Assembly: GCF_009363155.1 (NCBI RefSeq)
Contig: NZ_CP045302.1
Span: 3,889,001-3,953,000, forward strand
Reading direction: 5' to 3'
DNA: 64,000 nucleotides
From: Azotobacter salinestris
GTDB lineage: Bacteria; Pseudomonadota; Gammaproteobacteria; Pseudomonadales; Pseudomonadaceae
The position numbers were made by a program, and so were the translations under genes. This document shows, piece by piece, positions 48,634 to 58,917 of the stretch; the first letter of the stretch is position 1; the number at the start of each line of letters is the position of its first letter. The notes below the pieces were generated by a model. That model did no database searches, was not told the DNA's origin, and was given only the letters and a program-made list of their open reading frames with translations.

Positions 48634-49004
48634 GACTGCGCCGATACTGGCTCAGGAAATTGAGCCAGTATCACTGGCAAAGGCTCACGGGCTTACTGTC
48701 GAATTGAGTTCACGGCTTCTATATCGTGCTCACGATAATTGAGTAAAGTCGGGAGCTGACAAGTTGTGGCTCTAAACGGTCAAGTTGGTATTGTTTCGAT
48801 AGCAAAGTGGTTGTTGTCTTGCTGCTGGCGTTCTGCAGCCGCATTTTTTCTTGAGGCTGACATCTGCGCTTAATGTTTATCGGGTATGCAGAAGAATGCC
48901 GGGGCCGCTGTCCATGCAGCGGCCGTGTCGATACGGCGGGCCATCTTCCGGGAAGTGATGGGCGTCTGGAAGGTATCTTTTTACGGAAAAAAGGTTACCT
49001 GGTT
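48634..49004. other. Intergenic region between cusF and the membrane protein gene
   Basis: About 370 bp, AT-richer than its surroundings, holding the hairpin at 48643-48672, a GCCGCTGTCCATGCAGCGGC stem-loop (about 48903-48922) and TTTTTACGGAAAAAAGG just before the next gene. Apart from these I see no gene in it. Confidence 0.5.
48643..48672 (+). terminator. Hairpin after the cus operon
   Basis: GATACTGGCTCA (48643-48654) and TGAGCCAGTATC (48661-48672) form a perfect 12-bp stem with a 6-base loop, 9 bp past the cusF stop. No T-run follows, so termination may need Rho or the hairpin may serve as an mRNA 3' end. Confidence 0.7.
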
Positions 49005-50150
49005 ATGGAAAGGCTCATTGGCATTCTTGCCCGGATAAGCACGACCCGTACTTTCAATTCGACAGTCGTGGCGCTCACCCTCATGGCCGTACTGATTGCG
49101 GGAGCCGGTTTTCCGCGTCACGACTGGGATCTGATCGGCTACGTGGCTTCCCTCTACAAGGCCGATGGTCTCGAAGGCCGGGCATTGAAGGACGCCGTGT
49201 ACGGGGATGTCCTCGACAAGGTCGGAGACGAGGATTTCTCGAGGCTGATCGATGGCGAAGAATTCGGCGGGTACCGGGCAGCGGTATACCAGGATCCGCA
49301 GGCGCTGGAAGAGCAGATTCCCTTTTATTCCATAAGGCCTCTTTATCTGGCGGCCATGAAGTTCATGGGTTTGCTGGGCGAGTCCTATGCTTCCGCGGCC
49401 TATATGGCGAGCGCCCTGTTTGGCGCACTGTGCGTACTGGTGGCTTCCGGGATTCTGGCCCAGCAACGGATTCCGCAAGTGTTTCTGCCGGTGATGCTGA
49501 TATTCGCCGGGGTATTCGGTGTGGCCAGACAGGCGTCGCCGGACTCGCTCGCCTGCCTGCTTTCCCTGGGGCTGATGTTCTGCTTTCTGCAAAGAAGCGC
49601 ACTTTCCCTGCTGCTCGCGGCGCTGCTGCCGCTGGCGCGCACGGACTTCATCCTGCTCTCTCTGCTGTTCGCCGTGGTCGCCTGCTGGTTCTTCCCGAGG
49701 AAATGGGTGGCGTTGTCCGCCGGGGTGGCGCTGGCGCTCCATGTCGCCGTGAACCAGGCCAGTGGCAATTACGGTTACCTGACGATCTTCAATTTCACCT
49801 TGCTGGGCTTCGATCCCTATCCGGCGAGCATGCGTATTTCCACGGATATCGGCGAGTACGCCCGGGCCTACGCCACGGGCCTGGCGCAGGCGGTGCTCCA
49901 TCCGCACTTTCTGGTCTATTTCCTGGCCGCGCTTTCGCTGCTGAACGGCTACCGGGCGGGTCGCAGGCTCGATGAGCTCGACTGCACCCTCATCCTCGCC
50001 CTGGCCTTCGTCATCTGTCACCTGGCGCTTTTCCCGCTGTACCTGGAGCGGTTCTTCCTGTTCCCGGCCCTCGTGTCCCTGATCTATGTGATCGAGCGGC
50101 CCAGGCTGCTCGTCAGATCGAGCGCAAAGCGGCGCCTGCACACCGCCTGA
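49005..50150 (+). CDS. Polytopic membrane protein, unknown function
   Basis: A 381-residue inner-membrane protein with about nine hydrophobic segments, separated by short loops, and one larger loop near the N-terminus (residues 40-100) containing FPRHDWDLIGYVASLYKADG and FYSIRPLYLAAMKFMG. The arrangement, with an acidic Asp-x-Asp-like position after the first helix (HDWD), recalls GT-C fold glycosyltransferases or EpsG-like polymer proteins, but no clear signature can be stated. ATG 49005 has AAGG about 10 bp upstream. It lies alone between the cus operon and the peptidase gene, and convergent with the latter. Confidence 0.7.
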   Translation: MERLIGILARISTTRTFNSTVVALTLMAVLIAGAGFPRHDWDLIGYVASLYKADGLEGRALKDAVYGDVLDKVGDEDFSRLIDGEEFGGYRAAVYQDPQALEEQIPFYSIRPLYLAAMKFMGLLGESYASAAYMASALFGALCVLVASGILAQQRIPQVFLPVMLIFAGVFGVARQASPDSLACLLSLGLMFCFLQRSALSLLLAALLPLARTDFILLSLLFAVVACWFFPRKWVALSAGVALALHVAVNQASGNYGYLTIFNFTLLGFDPYPASMRISTDIGEYARAYATGLAQAVLHPHFLVYFLAALSLLNGYRAGRRLDELDCTLILALAFVICHLALFPLYLERFFLFPALVSLIYVIERPRLLVRSSAKRRLHTA

Positions 50151-50172
50151 GGAGAGGCCGGGCCGGCGGCAC

Positions 50173-50997
50173 TCACTTGCTGAAGGCGCCGATGAAGATC
50201 GCCGGATCGACCCTGGCATCGTTGAGGCTGACGTTCCAGTGCAGGTGCGGCCCGGTGGCCCGGCCGGTGGCGCCGACCCGGCCGAGCACGGCGCCGCGGG
50301 GCAGTTCGTCGCCGGTCTTCACCTCGACCTTGGAGAGGTGGCAGAACATGCTCACCAGGCCTTGGCCGTGGTCGACGAACACCGTCCTGCCGTTGAAGAA
50401 ATAGTCGCCGACCAGGGTCACCCGGCCGGCCGCCGGGGTCTTGACCGGGGTGCCGGCCGGCACGGCGAAGTCCAGCCCGGAGTGCGGGTTGCGTTCCTCG
50501 CCGTTGAAGAAGCGGCGCAGGCCGAAGGGGCTGGAGAGGGGGCCGGCGACCGGCTTGTCGAACAGCAGGTTGCTCGGCTGGCGCGGCTCGAAGCGCCGGT
50601 AGGCGTCGCTCTGCTCGGCCAGCTCGCGCTCGATGCGTTTGAGGTCGTCCGGGTTCGGGTCGACCTGGCGCTGGTTCTTCAGGGTGATGCGCTGCTCGCG
50701 GTAGTGGCGGGGCTCGACCCGGAAGGCGAGGCTGCGGCCGTCCGCCTCGATCCGCTGCTCTCCCGGCTTGACCGACAGCGGGATGCCGACGATGGCGAGC
50801 CAGCGCTTGCCGTCCTCGCGGATCGTCAGCACCGGCTTGTCCTGGTAGCGCACCTTCGGCGCCGTGGGGCCGTCGCCCAGCTCGATGACCGCCACGCCGC
50901 CGGGGACCGGCTTGTCCAGCAGGCGGGAGATGAAGCCGTCGGCGTGGGCGGGCAGGGCGAGAAGCAGGGCACAGCAGGCGGCGAGCAGGCGTGACAT
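50173..50997 (-). CDS. M23 (LytM-type) peptidoglycan peptidase
   Basis: A 274-residue exported protein. Signal peptide LLAACCALLLALPAHA, then an N-terminal beta-rich domain and a C-terminal M23 domain with the zinc ligands in HSGLDFAVPAGTPV (HxxxD) and GPHLHWNVSL (HxH). The other conserved stretches are SSPFGLRRFFNGE and VFVDHGQGLVSMFCHLSKV. It should cut peptidoglycan cross-bridges or act as an amidase activator in the periplasm. ATG 50997. It lies in a unit of minus-strand genes (peptidase, dipeptidase, xseA) with small gaps, all matching a conserved Pseudomonas cluster as I remember it. Confidence 0.92.
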   Translation of the reverse strand: MSRLLAACCALLLALPAHADGFISRLLDKPVPGGVAVIELGDGPTAPKVRYQDKPVLTIREDGKRWLAIVGIPLSVKPGEQRIEADGRSLAFRVEPRHYREQRITLKNQRQVDPNPDDLKRIERELAEQSDAYRRFEPRQPSNLLFDKPVAGPLSSPFGLRRFFNGEERNPHSGLDFAVPAGTPVKTPAAGRVTLVGDYFFNGRTVFVDHGQGLVSMFCHLSKVEVKTGDELPRGAVLGRVGATGRATGPHLHWNVSLNDARVDPAIFIGAFSK

Positions 50998-51018
50998 GGC
51001 GGGTTCCGGTGGTCGGGT

Positions 51019-51783
51019 TCAGGTGGGGCTGGCGAAGCGCTCGGCCAGTTGCTGCTGCCACAGGCCTTCCAAGGTCGGCGGTGCGGTCGGGCCGTAGAGC
51101 GCCGCCGGCTGGCCGCGATACCAGGCCCACAGCTGGTCGCCATAGTCGTAGTGCCACCACTCGCTCGGCAGGTTGCTGAAGCCGGCCGCGAGCATGGCGT
51201 TGTGCAGCAGCCTGCGGCGGTCGCGGATCGCCAGCGCAACGCTGTCGCCGGCGGCCGCGCTCTCGTAGTGGGTGCTCAACGAGCGCGGGCCGACTTCGTC
51301 GAAGCGCGAGCCCATGTCCAGCCAGCGGCCCTGGGCGTCGCAGAGGGTCACGTCCACCGCGCCGCCGGTCAGGTGCGGGCTCGGCGCCTCTGGATCGCTG
51401 CTGGGCGGCGAGACGAACTGGCGGGTCAGGCGCTGCAGGGTCGCCGCGTCGGCCTGCGGATGATGCTGCGCCATGGCCGCTTCCAGGGTGCGGTACAGGT
51501 GCTGCTGCACGGCGATCGGCCGCCAGCCGTCGAGCACCACCAGCATCAGGCCGGCGGGCAGGCATTCGGCGGCGCGCAGAAGGCGCTCGAAGACCTCCTG
51601 GCGCACCTGGCAGTCGTCGACCGCCTGGGGGATGCCGAGATGGCGGTAGGCCGGGTAGACCCGCAGTGCGGGGGCCAGGCGCAGGCTGCTCAGCGCCTCG
51701 CCGCATTCGGCCACGGGGATGCGGGCGACCTGCGCCCAGTCGGGTTCGGCGAAGGCCGGGATCGCCCGGTTCGGCTCGTTCAT
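51019..51783 (-). CDS. D-alanyl-D-alanine dipeptidase (VanX/DdpX-like, M15D)
   Basis: A 254-residue zinc peptidase that hydrolyses D-Ala-D-Ala. The family motifs are SPHLTGGAVDVTL (the SxHxxGxAxD zinc signature, with His and Asp) and EWWHYDYGDQLW (catalytic Glu and the third zinc His). LDGWRPIAVQQHLY precedes them with the conserved Arg. There is no signal peptide, fitting cytosolic recycling of D-Ala-D-Ala as for E. coli DdpX. ATG 51783 is 4 bp past the xseA stop, so both are co-transcribed. No vancomycin-type resistance genes accompany it. Confidence 0.92.
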   Translation of the reverse strand: MNEPNRAIPAFAEPDWAQVARIPVAECGEALSSLRLAPALRVYPAYRHLGIPQAVDDCQVRQEVFERLLRAAECLPAGLMLVVLDGWRPIAVQQHLYRTLEAAMAQHHPQADAATLQRLTRQFVSPPSSDPEAPSPHLTGGAVDVTLCDAQGRWLDMGSRFDEVGPRSLSTHYESAAAGDSVALAIRDRRRLLHNAMLAAGFSNLPSEWWHYDYGDQLWAWYRGQPAALYGPTAPPTLEGLWQQQLAERFASPT

Positions 51784-51787
51784 CGGT

Positions 51788-53158
51788 TCAGTCCGGCTGT
51801 GGCAGGGAGGAGGAAGCGGCCTCGACCCGCAGCTCCAGCCCGCCCTCGGCGAGACGCGCATGCAGATGCTGGCCGGGCTGGGTCTGGGCGGCGGCGCGGA
51901 TCGCCCGGCCTCGGTCGTCGAGGAGGATCGCATAGCCGCGGCCGAGGGTCGCCAGCGGGCTGACCGCCTGCAGGGTCTGCGCGGCGGCTTCGAGACGCTG
52001 GCGCCGCTCGCGCAGGGTGCCCTGCATGGCGCGCGGCAGGCGCTCGCCCAGGTGCTCCAGGCGTTGGCGCAGCAGGCCGAGCAGGCGTTCGGGATGCTGG
52101 GCGGCGAGGCGGGTGTCGAGGCGTGCCAGGCGCTCGCTGCCGTCCTGCAGACGACGCTGCATGGCGCGCCTGAGGCGCAGCTCGAGGTCGTCGAGACGCT
52201 GGGCCTGCTGCTGCAGGCGCTCGCCGGGATGGCGCAGGCGCCGGCGCAGGCCGTCGAGCTGCAGGCGGCGGGCGGCGAGCAGGTGCTGCATGCGCAACTG
52301 CAGGCGGCGCTGCAGGCCGTCGAGGCGGCGTTCGAGGTCGCTGCTGTCGGGGGCCAGCAGTTCGGCGGCGGCCGAGGGCGTCGGCGCGCGCAGGTCGGCG
52401 ACGAAGTCGGCGATGGTCACGTCGGTCTCGTGGCCGACGGCGCTGACCAGCGGCGTCGCGCAGGCGGCGACGGCGCGGGCCACGGCTTCCTCGTTGAAGC
52501 ACCAGAGGTCCTCCAGCGAGCCGCCGCCGCGGGCCAGGATCAGCGCGTCGAAGCCTTGGCGGTCGGCCAGTTCGAGGGCGTGGACGATCTGCGCGACCGC
52601 CTCGCGGCCCTGCACCGCGGTGGGCACCAGGGTCAGCTCGACCTGCGGCGCGCGGCGGCGGAACACCGAGACGATGTCGCGGATCACCGCGCCGGTCGGC
52701 GAGCTGACGATGCCGATGCGCTGCGGATGGGCCGGCAGTGGGCGCTTGCGCCCGGCGGCGAACAGGCCTTCGGCGGCGAGCCGCTCCTTGAGCGCCTCGA
52801 AGGCCAGGCGCAGGGCGCCGTCGCCGGCCGGCTCGACCAGGTCGAGGATCAGCTGGAAGTCGCCGCGGCCCTCGTACAGCGAGACCTTGCCGCGCACCCG
52901 CACCGCCAGCCCGTCGCGCAGGATCTCGCGCACGCGCAGGGCGTTCTGCCGGAACAGCGCGCAGCGCACCTGGGCCTGGCGGTCCTTGAGGGTGAAGTAG
53001 AGGTGGCCGGAGGCCGGGCGGGCGAGGTTGGAGATCTCGCCCTCGACCCAGACCTGGGCGAACACGTCCTCCAGCAGCATGCGGGCGCGGCCGTTGAGCT
53101 GGCTGACGGTGAGGATTTCCCGGTCGAGGCCGAGGCGTTGGAAGGGATCGGTGAGCAT
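51788..53158 (-). CDS. xseA: Exodeoxyribonuclease VII large subunit
   Basis: Large subunit of ExoVII, which degrades single-stranded DNA from both ends in the cytosol. The 456-residue protein has the N-terminal OB fold (VSQLNGRARMLLEDVFAQVW, SNLARPASGHLYFTLKD), the catalytic domain (IGIVSSPTGAVIRDI, ILARGGGSLEDLWCFNEE, SAVGHETDVTIADFVADLRA) and the long Arg/Leu/Gln coiled coil, ending with the C-terminal GRGYAIL repeat. ATG 53158 begins LTDPFQRLGLDREI. The small subunit gene xseB is not in the window, as is usual for Pseudomonas where it lies near dxs. Confidence 0.97.
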   Translation of the reverse strand: MLTDPFQRLGLDREILTVSQLNGRARMLLEDVFAQVWVEGEISNLARPASGHLYFTLKDRQAQVRCALFRQNALRVREILRDGLAVRVRGKVSLYEGRGDFQLILDLVEPAGDGALRLAFEALKERLAAEGLFAAGRKRPLPAHPQRIGIVSSPTGAVIRDIVSVFRRRAPQVELTLVPTAVQGREAVAQIVHALELADRQGFDALILARGGGSLEDLWCFNEEAVARAVAACATPLVSAVGHETDVTIADFVADLRAPTPSAAAELLAPDSSDLERRLDGLQRRLQLRMQHLLAARRLQLDGLRRRLRHPGERLQQQAQRLDDLELRLRRAMQRRLQDGSERLARLDTRLAAQHPERLLGLLRQRLEHLGERLPRAMQGTLRERRQRLEAAAQTLQAVSPLATLGRGYAILLDDRGRAIRAAAQTQPGQHLHARLAEGGLELRVEAASSSLPQPD

Positions 53159-53319
53159 GGCCGGCATGATAAGCCGCCACGGCGACGGCGGGAACCGCGC
53201 TGGCACCCGCGTTCCGGCCTGGATGTATCGGTGTGTTCACGGCGGAGCGGCCGTGAAGGCCGTGGCGCTCCGGGGTTGTCCGTGTCTTATGCTGAAGTAC
53301 CGCTCATGAAAGCCATGCC

Positions 53320-53976
53320 ATGAAGAACATTCTGTCGGTAATCCTGGTGGTGCTCATCTCGGGATGTTCGGCGCAACCGGCCGTGGTTCCGCCTTCCGAG
53401 GGCAGTGCGGGGAAGGGTCATAACGAAATATACATAGTGAGCCATGGGTGGCATACCGGCTTCGTTCTTCCGGCAGAAGATGTGCAAAGACGGCTTCCTG
53501 AGCTGAAGAGGCGGTTCGGAAGCACGGCCTATATCGAGTTTGGCTGGGGTGACGAGGGGTTTTATCAGGCTGAAGAAGTCACCTCGGGGCTAACGCTGAA
53601 GGCGATACTCTGGCCGAGCGAATCGGTGATGCATGCGGTTGCTGTGCCGGTTGCGGCCGATGAGTACTTTTCCGGCCATGAGATGGTGAAGTTGTGTCTC
53701 ACCGGTGGCGAGCTTCGCTCATTGGTGGACTTTATCGAAGGCAGTTTTTACAAGGATGAAAGGGGAGAAATACGCCGGTTGGGAGATGGCATCTATGGGG
53801 ATAGCCAGTTTTACAAGGGAGTGGGTGAGTATCATCTGATGAATACTTGCAATAAGTGGACGGCGAAGGGCTTGAGAAGCGCCGGAGTGGACATATTTCC
53901 TGCATTCAAATTGACTGCGGGCAGCATCATGAAGTCGATCGCGAAGGTTGAGTGCAATACCCGAGCAGTCCCCTGA
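53320..53976 (+). CDS. DUF2459 (TIGR02117-like) lipoprotein
   Basis: A 218-residue protein with a lipoprotein signal (ILSVILVVLISGCSAQ) and a DUF2459 domain: IYIVSHGWHTGFVLPAED, YIEFGWGDEGFYQ, and YHLMNTCNKWTAKGLRSAG with a conserved Asn-x-Cys/Trp cluster. The function of this family is unknown. Base composition is distinctly lower in GC than the flanking xseA and dehydrogenase genes, with many AT-ending codons, a sign of recent acquisition. It is divergent from xseA. Start ATG 53320. Confidence 0.87.
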   Translation: MKNILSVILVVLISGCSAQPAVVPPSEGSAGKGHNEIYIVSHGWHTGFVLPAEDVQRRLPELKRRFGSTAYIEFGWGDEGFYQAEEVTSGLTLKAILWPSESVMHAVAVPVAADEYFSGHEMVKLCLTGGELRSLVDFIEGSFYKDERGEIRRLGDGIYGDSQFYKGVGEYHLMNTCNKWTAKGLRSAGVDIFPAFKLTAGSIMKSIAKVECNTRAVP

Positions 53977-54146
53977 GCTGCTGGTCTTGCCCAAGGAGTG
54001 CAACGGATCGGAGTGTCTTGCAACGCCCTCTCCCCGCGGGGGGAGGCTGGCATCTTGGCCAACCTCCTTCTTCCCGGCTCCTCGGCTTTGGCCTTCTGCA
54101 CCCATGCGGATGTTTTCCAGGCATGAAAGGGTGAATCCTCGTACGC

Positions 54147-55124
54147 CTAGTGCCCCGCCAGCACCTGCGGATTGGCCAGGTTGCGCGGCTCGCCGGCGAA
54201 GAACGCCAGCAGGTTGTCGAAGGCGTCGCCGAAGTACAGCTCGTAGCCGTGCTTCTCGACATAGCCCAGGTGCGGGGTGCAGAGCACCCGCGGGTGGTTC
54301 AGCAGCGGATGGGCGGGGTCGAGGATCGGCTCCTGCTCGAACACGTCGAGGGCGGCGAAGCCGGGGCGGCCGGCGTCCAGGGCGCGGAGCAGGGCGCCGG
54401 GGGCGATCAGTTCGGCGCGGCTGATGTTGACCAAGAGGGCGTCAGGCTTCATCCGCGCCAGGTCGTCGAAGCCGACGATGTGCCGGGTGGCGGGTGCCAG
54501 GCGCAGATTGAGGCTGAGCACGTCGGCCGCGGCGAAGAAGGCTTCGCGGGAGGCGGCGGCGCGGTGGCCGTGGGCGACGGCGGTCTGGCGCGAGGTCTCA
54601 CTGCCCCAGACCAGCACCGGCATCTCGAAGGCCTGGGCGTAGCGGGCCAGGCGCTGGCCGATCTTGCCGTAGCCCCAGATACCCAGGGTCAGCCCGGCCA
54701 GGCGTTCGCCGAGATTGGTCTGCCAGCGGCCCGCATGGAAAGCGGCGATGGCCGGCAGCAGTTGGCGGCGGGCGTTGAGGATCAGTGCCCAGGCCAGCTC
54801 GGCCGGGGCGACCGGCGAGCCGCGCCCCTCGGCCACGGCGACGCCGTGGCGGGTGCAGGCGTCGAGGTCGAGGTGGGCGGCGATCTTGCCGGTCTGGCTG
54901 ATCAGCCTGAGCCTGGGCAGACGGGCCAGCAGGGCTTCGTCGATGCGCGTGCGCTCGCGGGTCAGCACCAGCGCGTCGGCGTCGGCGAAGCGCTCGGCGA
55001 GGCGTTGCGGGTCGCTCTCGGCGTCGTGGAAGACCTCGACGCTGTGGCCGGAGTCGCGCAGGCGGGCGAAGCAGTCGAGGGTGCGGATGACGTCCTGGTA
55101 ATCGTCGGGGATGACGATGTGCAT
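54147..55124 (-). CDS. D-2-hydroxyacid dehydrogenase family protein
   Basis: A 325-residue NAD(P)-dependent oxidoreductase of the phosphoglycerate-dehydrogenase-like superfamily. The Rossmann motif GIWGYGKIGQRLARYAQAF (near residues 150-168) and the catalytic segments LLVNISRAELIAPGAL, FEQEPI and the His in CTPHLGYVEK are present. Substrate cannot be told from sequence; such enzymes reduce 2-oxo acids or act on 2-hydroxyacids. Start ATG 55124 (HIVIPDDYQDVI). The region 53977-54146 between it and the DUF2459 gene carries a CCCTCTCCCC-type hairpin repeat at about 54027-54046. Confidence 0.9.
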   Translation of the reverse strand: MHIVIPDDYQDVIRTLDCFARLRDSGHSVEVFHDAESDPQRLAERFADADALVLTRERTRIDEALLARLPRLRLISQTGKIAAHLDLDACTRHGVAVAEGRGSPVAPAELAWALILNARRQLLPAIAAFHAGRWQTNLGERLAGLTLGIWGYGKIGQRLARYAQAFEMPVLVWGSETSRQTAVAHGHRAAASREAFFAAADVLSLNLRLAPATRHIVGFDDLARMKPDALLVNISRAELIAPGALLRALDAGRPGFAALDVFEQEPILDPAHPLLNHPRVLCTPHLGYVEKHGYELYFGDAFDNLLAFFAGEPRNLANPQVLAGH

Positions 55125-55309
55125 GGCGGTGTTTCCCTGGCCGGTGGGCCGAGTTCTAGCAGAGAGGAAGTGGGGCCGTCACGCTCGGGAGAGCGTCGTT
55201 CCCGGCTCGATCCGTTGTCGAAGTGAGACGTACGTACAGGAAGTCCTCTACCATTTGTGCCTCGTCCTGCCCGTGGGGCGGAGTCATTGCAATCGAAACA
55301 GGGGACTTC

Positions 55310-57160
55310 ATGGCCAAACTCATCCCGGCGCCCGACGCCTGTCTTTCGCGCATGACGGCTGGGGAGCGGCAGGTCGCCCGCGTGCTGCTGGACAGGCTCG
55401 AGGACGATTGCCTGGTCTGGTACGACCTTTTCCCCGGCGAGCGTCGCTACCCCGGTTTCATCGTCCTGCATCCCGAACGCGGCCTGCTGTTTCTCGAGGT
55501 GCGGGATTGGCGGGCGGCCACTCTCAAGCGGATGTCCCGCACCACCTGTACCCTGGAGACCGACGAGGGACGCCGGGAGGTGACGCATCCCCTGGAGCTG
55601 GCGCGCCAGTGCGCGCAGCGGGTGCTGAAAGACCTGCTGGGCGATCCGCGGCTGTGCCGGAACGAGGAGGAACATGTTGGCCGACCGGTCTTCCCCTGCG
55701 GTTGGGGGCTGGTCCTCACCGGCATCGCGCGTGCCCAACTGGAGCGTGGCATGCCCGCCGAGGCGCGCGAGCAGCTGCTGCCGTCCCGGCGAGTGCTCCA
55801 TGGGGACGAGCTGCACGAGTTGGAGCCCGCTGTCCTGCGCCGGCGCCTCGAGCAGATGTGCGAGCCGGACGGTTCCGTCCGGCTGACGCGCGCGCAGATC
55901 GACGTCATCCGCTGGCACCTGTTCCCCGAGCTGCGCATCGGCGACGACGGCCTGCCATTGCCCCGCAATGCACCGGTGCCGGCCGGCGGCATGCGCGTCA
56001 TGGACCTGCGCCAGGAGTACATCGCCCGCAATCTGGGCGAGGGGCAGCAGGTCGTCCACGGTGTCGCCGGCTCCGGCAAGACGCTGATCCTCGGCTACCG
56101 CTGTCTGCATCTGGCCGCGACGCTGCACCGGCCGATCCAGGTGCTGTGCTTCAACGCCGCCCTGGCGGCCAGGCTGCGCGACTTCGTCGCCGCACATGGG
56201 GTCGACGAGCGGGTGCAGGTCCAGCACTTCCACGACTGGTGCGAGCGGCAGCTCGAGACCTGGCGGGTCGAGTTGCTGGAAGGGGAGGACGAGCACTACT
56301 GGCGTGTCGCCGATTCGGTGATCGCCGGAGTGGAGCGCGGGCAGATTCCCGACGGCCAGTACGGCGCGCTGCTGATCGACGAGGGCCACGACTTCGAGCC
56401 GGAATGGCTGCGCCTGCTGACCCGCATGACCGATCCCGCGGGCGGTTCGCTGCTGCTGCTTTATGACGACGCCCAGTCGCTCTGCCGGAAGCGTTCGGCG
56501 CAGGGCTTCAGTCTGGCCAGCGTGGGTATCCGGACGCCGGGCATACGGGCGCCGGGCCGCAGCTCCGTTCTGCGCCGCAACTACCGCAACAGCCGGGAGA
56601 TCCTCGCATTCGGCCGCCGTCTGCTCGGCGAGCATCTGACCGACGGCGAGGCGGGCATGCCGCTGCTGGAGCCGCAGGTGGTCGGCGATCCGGGGCCGCG
56701 GCCGGCGCTGCGGCATTTCCCGCGGCTGTCCGGCGAGACGGCCCATGCCGCCTGCTGCCTGCGCCAGTGGCATGCCGAGGGATTGCCCTGGAGGGATATG
56801 GCGGTCCTCTATCCTCAGGGGGGGGCCGGCGAGGCCATGGTCGAGGCGCTGGCTGCGCTCGGCATTCCCCATGCCTGGCTCGAGGAGATCGAGGCACGCC
56901 GCGGCTACCGCGCCGATGCGGAGCGGGTGTCGGTCATGCCCATCCAGGCCGCGAGGGGGTTGGAGTTCGCCGCGGTGGTGCTGCTCGACGCCTCCTTCGT
57001 GGCGCCGGGCGAGGAGGCCGGCAGCACGTTGCCCGAGCGGCTGCAGCTGCTGCATGTCGGCATCGCTCGGGCGAGGCAGCGATTGGTGATCGGGTTCCAC
57101 CGCAGCAATGCGGTTGCCCGGGCACTGGTCAGGGACGAACTGAGCTGCTATGCACATTGA
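55310..57160 (+). CDS. NERD-domain superfamily I helicase-like protein
   Basis: A 616-residue protein: an N-terminal nuclease-related (NERD-like) region (WYDLFPGERRYPGFIVLHPE, GLLFLEVRDWR, about residues 28-70), then a superfamily I P-loop ATPase with Walker A VVHGVAGSGKTLILGYR (near 247), Walker B LLIDEGHDFEPEWLRLL, LYDDAQSLC, LRRNYRNSREIL, PIQAARGLEFAAVVLLDAS and HVGIARARQRL as motifs IV-VI. NERD-UvrD proteins are scattered in bacteria, some with DNA-repair or defence roles, but the function of this one is unknown. ATG 55310 follows AACAGGGGACTTC. It stands alone 63 bp before guaB with no partner gene. Confidence 0.87.
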   Translation: MAKLIPAPDACLSRMTAGERQVARVLLDRLEDDCLVWYDLFPGERRYPGFIVLHPERGLLFLEVRDWRAATLKRMSRTTCTLETDEGRREVTHPLELARQCAQRVLKDLLGDPRLCRNEEEHVGRPVFPCGWGLVLTGIARAQLERGMPAEAREQLLPSRRVLHGDELHELEPAVLRRRLEQMCEPDGSVRLTRAQIDVIRWHLFPELRIGDDGLPLPRNAPVPAGGMRVMDLRQEYIARNLGEGQQVVHGVAGSGKTLILGYRCLHLAATLHRPIQVLCFNAALAARLRDFVAAHGVDERVQVQHFHDWCERQLETWRVELLEGEDEHYWRVADSVIAGVERGQIPDGQYGALLIDEGHDFEPEWLRLLTRMTDPAGGSLLLLYDDAQSLCRKRSAQGFSLASVGIRTPGIRAPGRSSVLRRNYRNSREILAFGRRLLGEHLTDGEAGMPLLEPQVVGDPGPRPALRHFPRLSGETAHAACCLRQWHAEGLPWRDMAVLYPQGGAGEAMVEALAALGIPHAWLEEIEARRGYRADAERVSVMPIQAARGLEFAAVVLLDASFVAPGEEAGSTLPERLQLLHVGIARARQRLVIGFHRSNAVARALVRDELSCYAH

Positions 57161-57184
57161 GCCGGGCCTGGGGGCTGGGTATAA

Positions 57185-58690
<1,506 letters not shown>

Positions 58691-58693
<3 letters not shown>

Positions 58694-58834
58694 AAAATCG
58701 ATTTGACGCTGCTGCGCTTGGCCATGCCGCGTTGGAAAGAGATTCGGAATGCTCATTTGCTTCAGCAAACTCCGCTTCCTCGCCTCTTTCCGCCTTGCCT
58801 GACCTGCGCTCGCGACGCGGCAAATCGATTTTCA
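58691..58834. repeat. Near-palindromic element between guaB and guaA
   Basis: TGAAAAATCGATTTG at the left end and CAAATCGATTTTCA at the right end are inverted repeats, and the inner sequence folds back on itself imperfectly around an apex TTTGCTTCAGCAAA near 58759-58772. The 144-bp unit has no coding capacity and looks like a non-autonomous palindromic repeat (MITE- or REP-like) seen in pseudomonads. Its first three bases are the guaB stop. Confidence 0.65.
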
Positions 58835-58843
58835 AGAACTGAA

Positions 58844-58888
58844 GACACGGGGCTGCTGCTGTTGTGAGAAACGCGGCAGCCCCGTGTC
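58844..58888 (+). terminator. Hairpin upstream of guaA
   Basis: GACACGGGGCTGC (58844-58856) pairs perfectly with GCAGCCCCGTGTC (58876-58888), a 13-bp stem with a 19-base loop, followed by GTTTGTG. It could end transcription from guaB, or attenuate into guaA. Confidence 0.6.
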
Positions 58889-58917
58889 GTTTGTGAATTC
58901 CGCCAAGAGAGATGGCC

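Noticed and set aside
54027-54046. Terminator for the DUF2459 gene at the CCCTCTCCCC repeat
   Set aside because: The stem is imperfect, the loop too small and no T-run follows; it matches the dispersed repeat next to leuA better.
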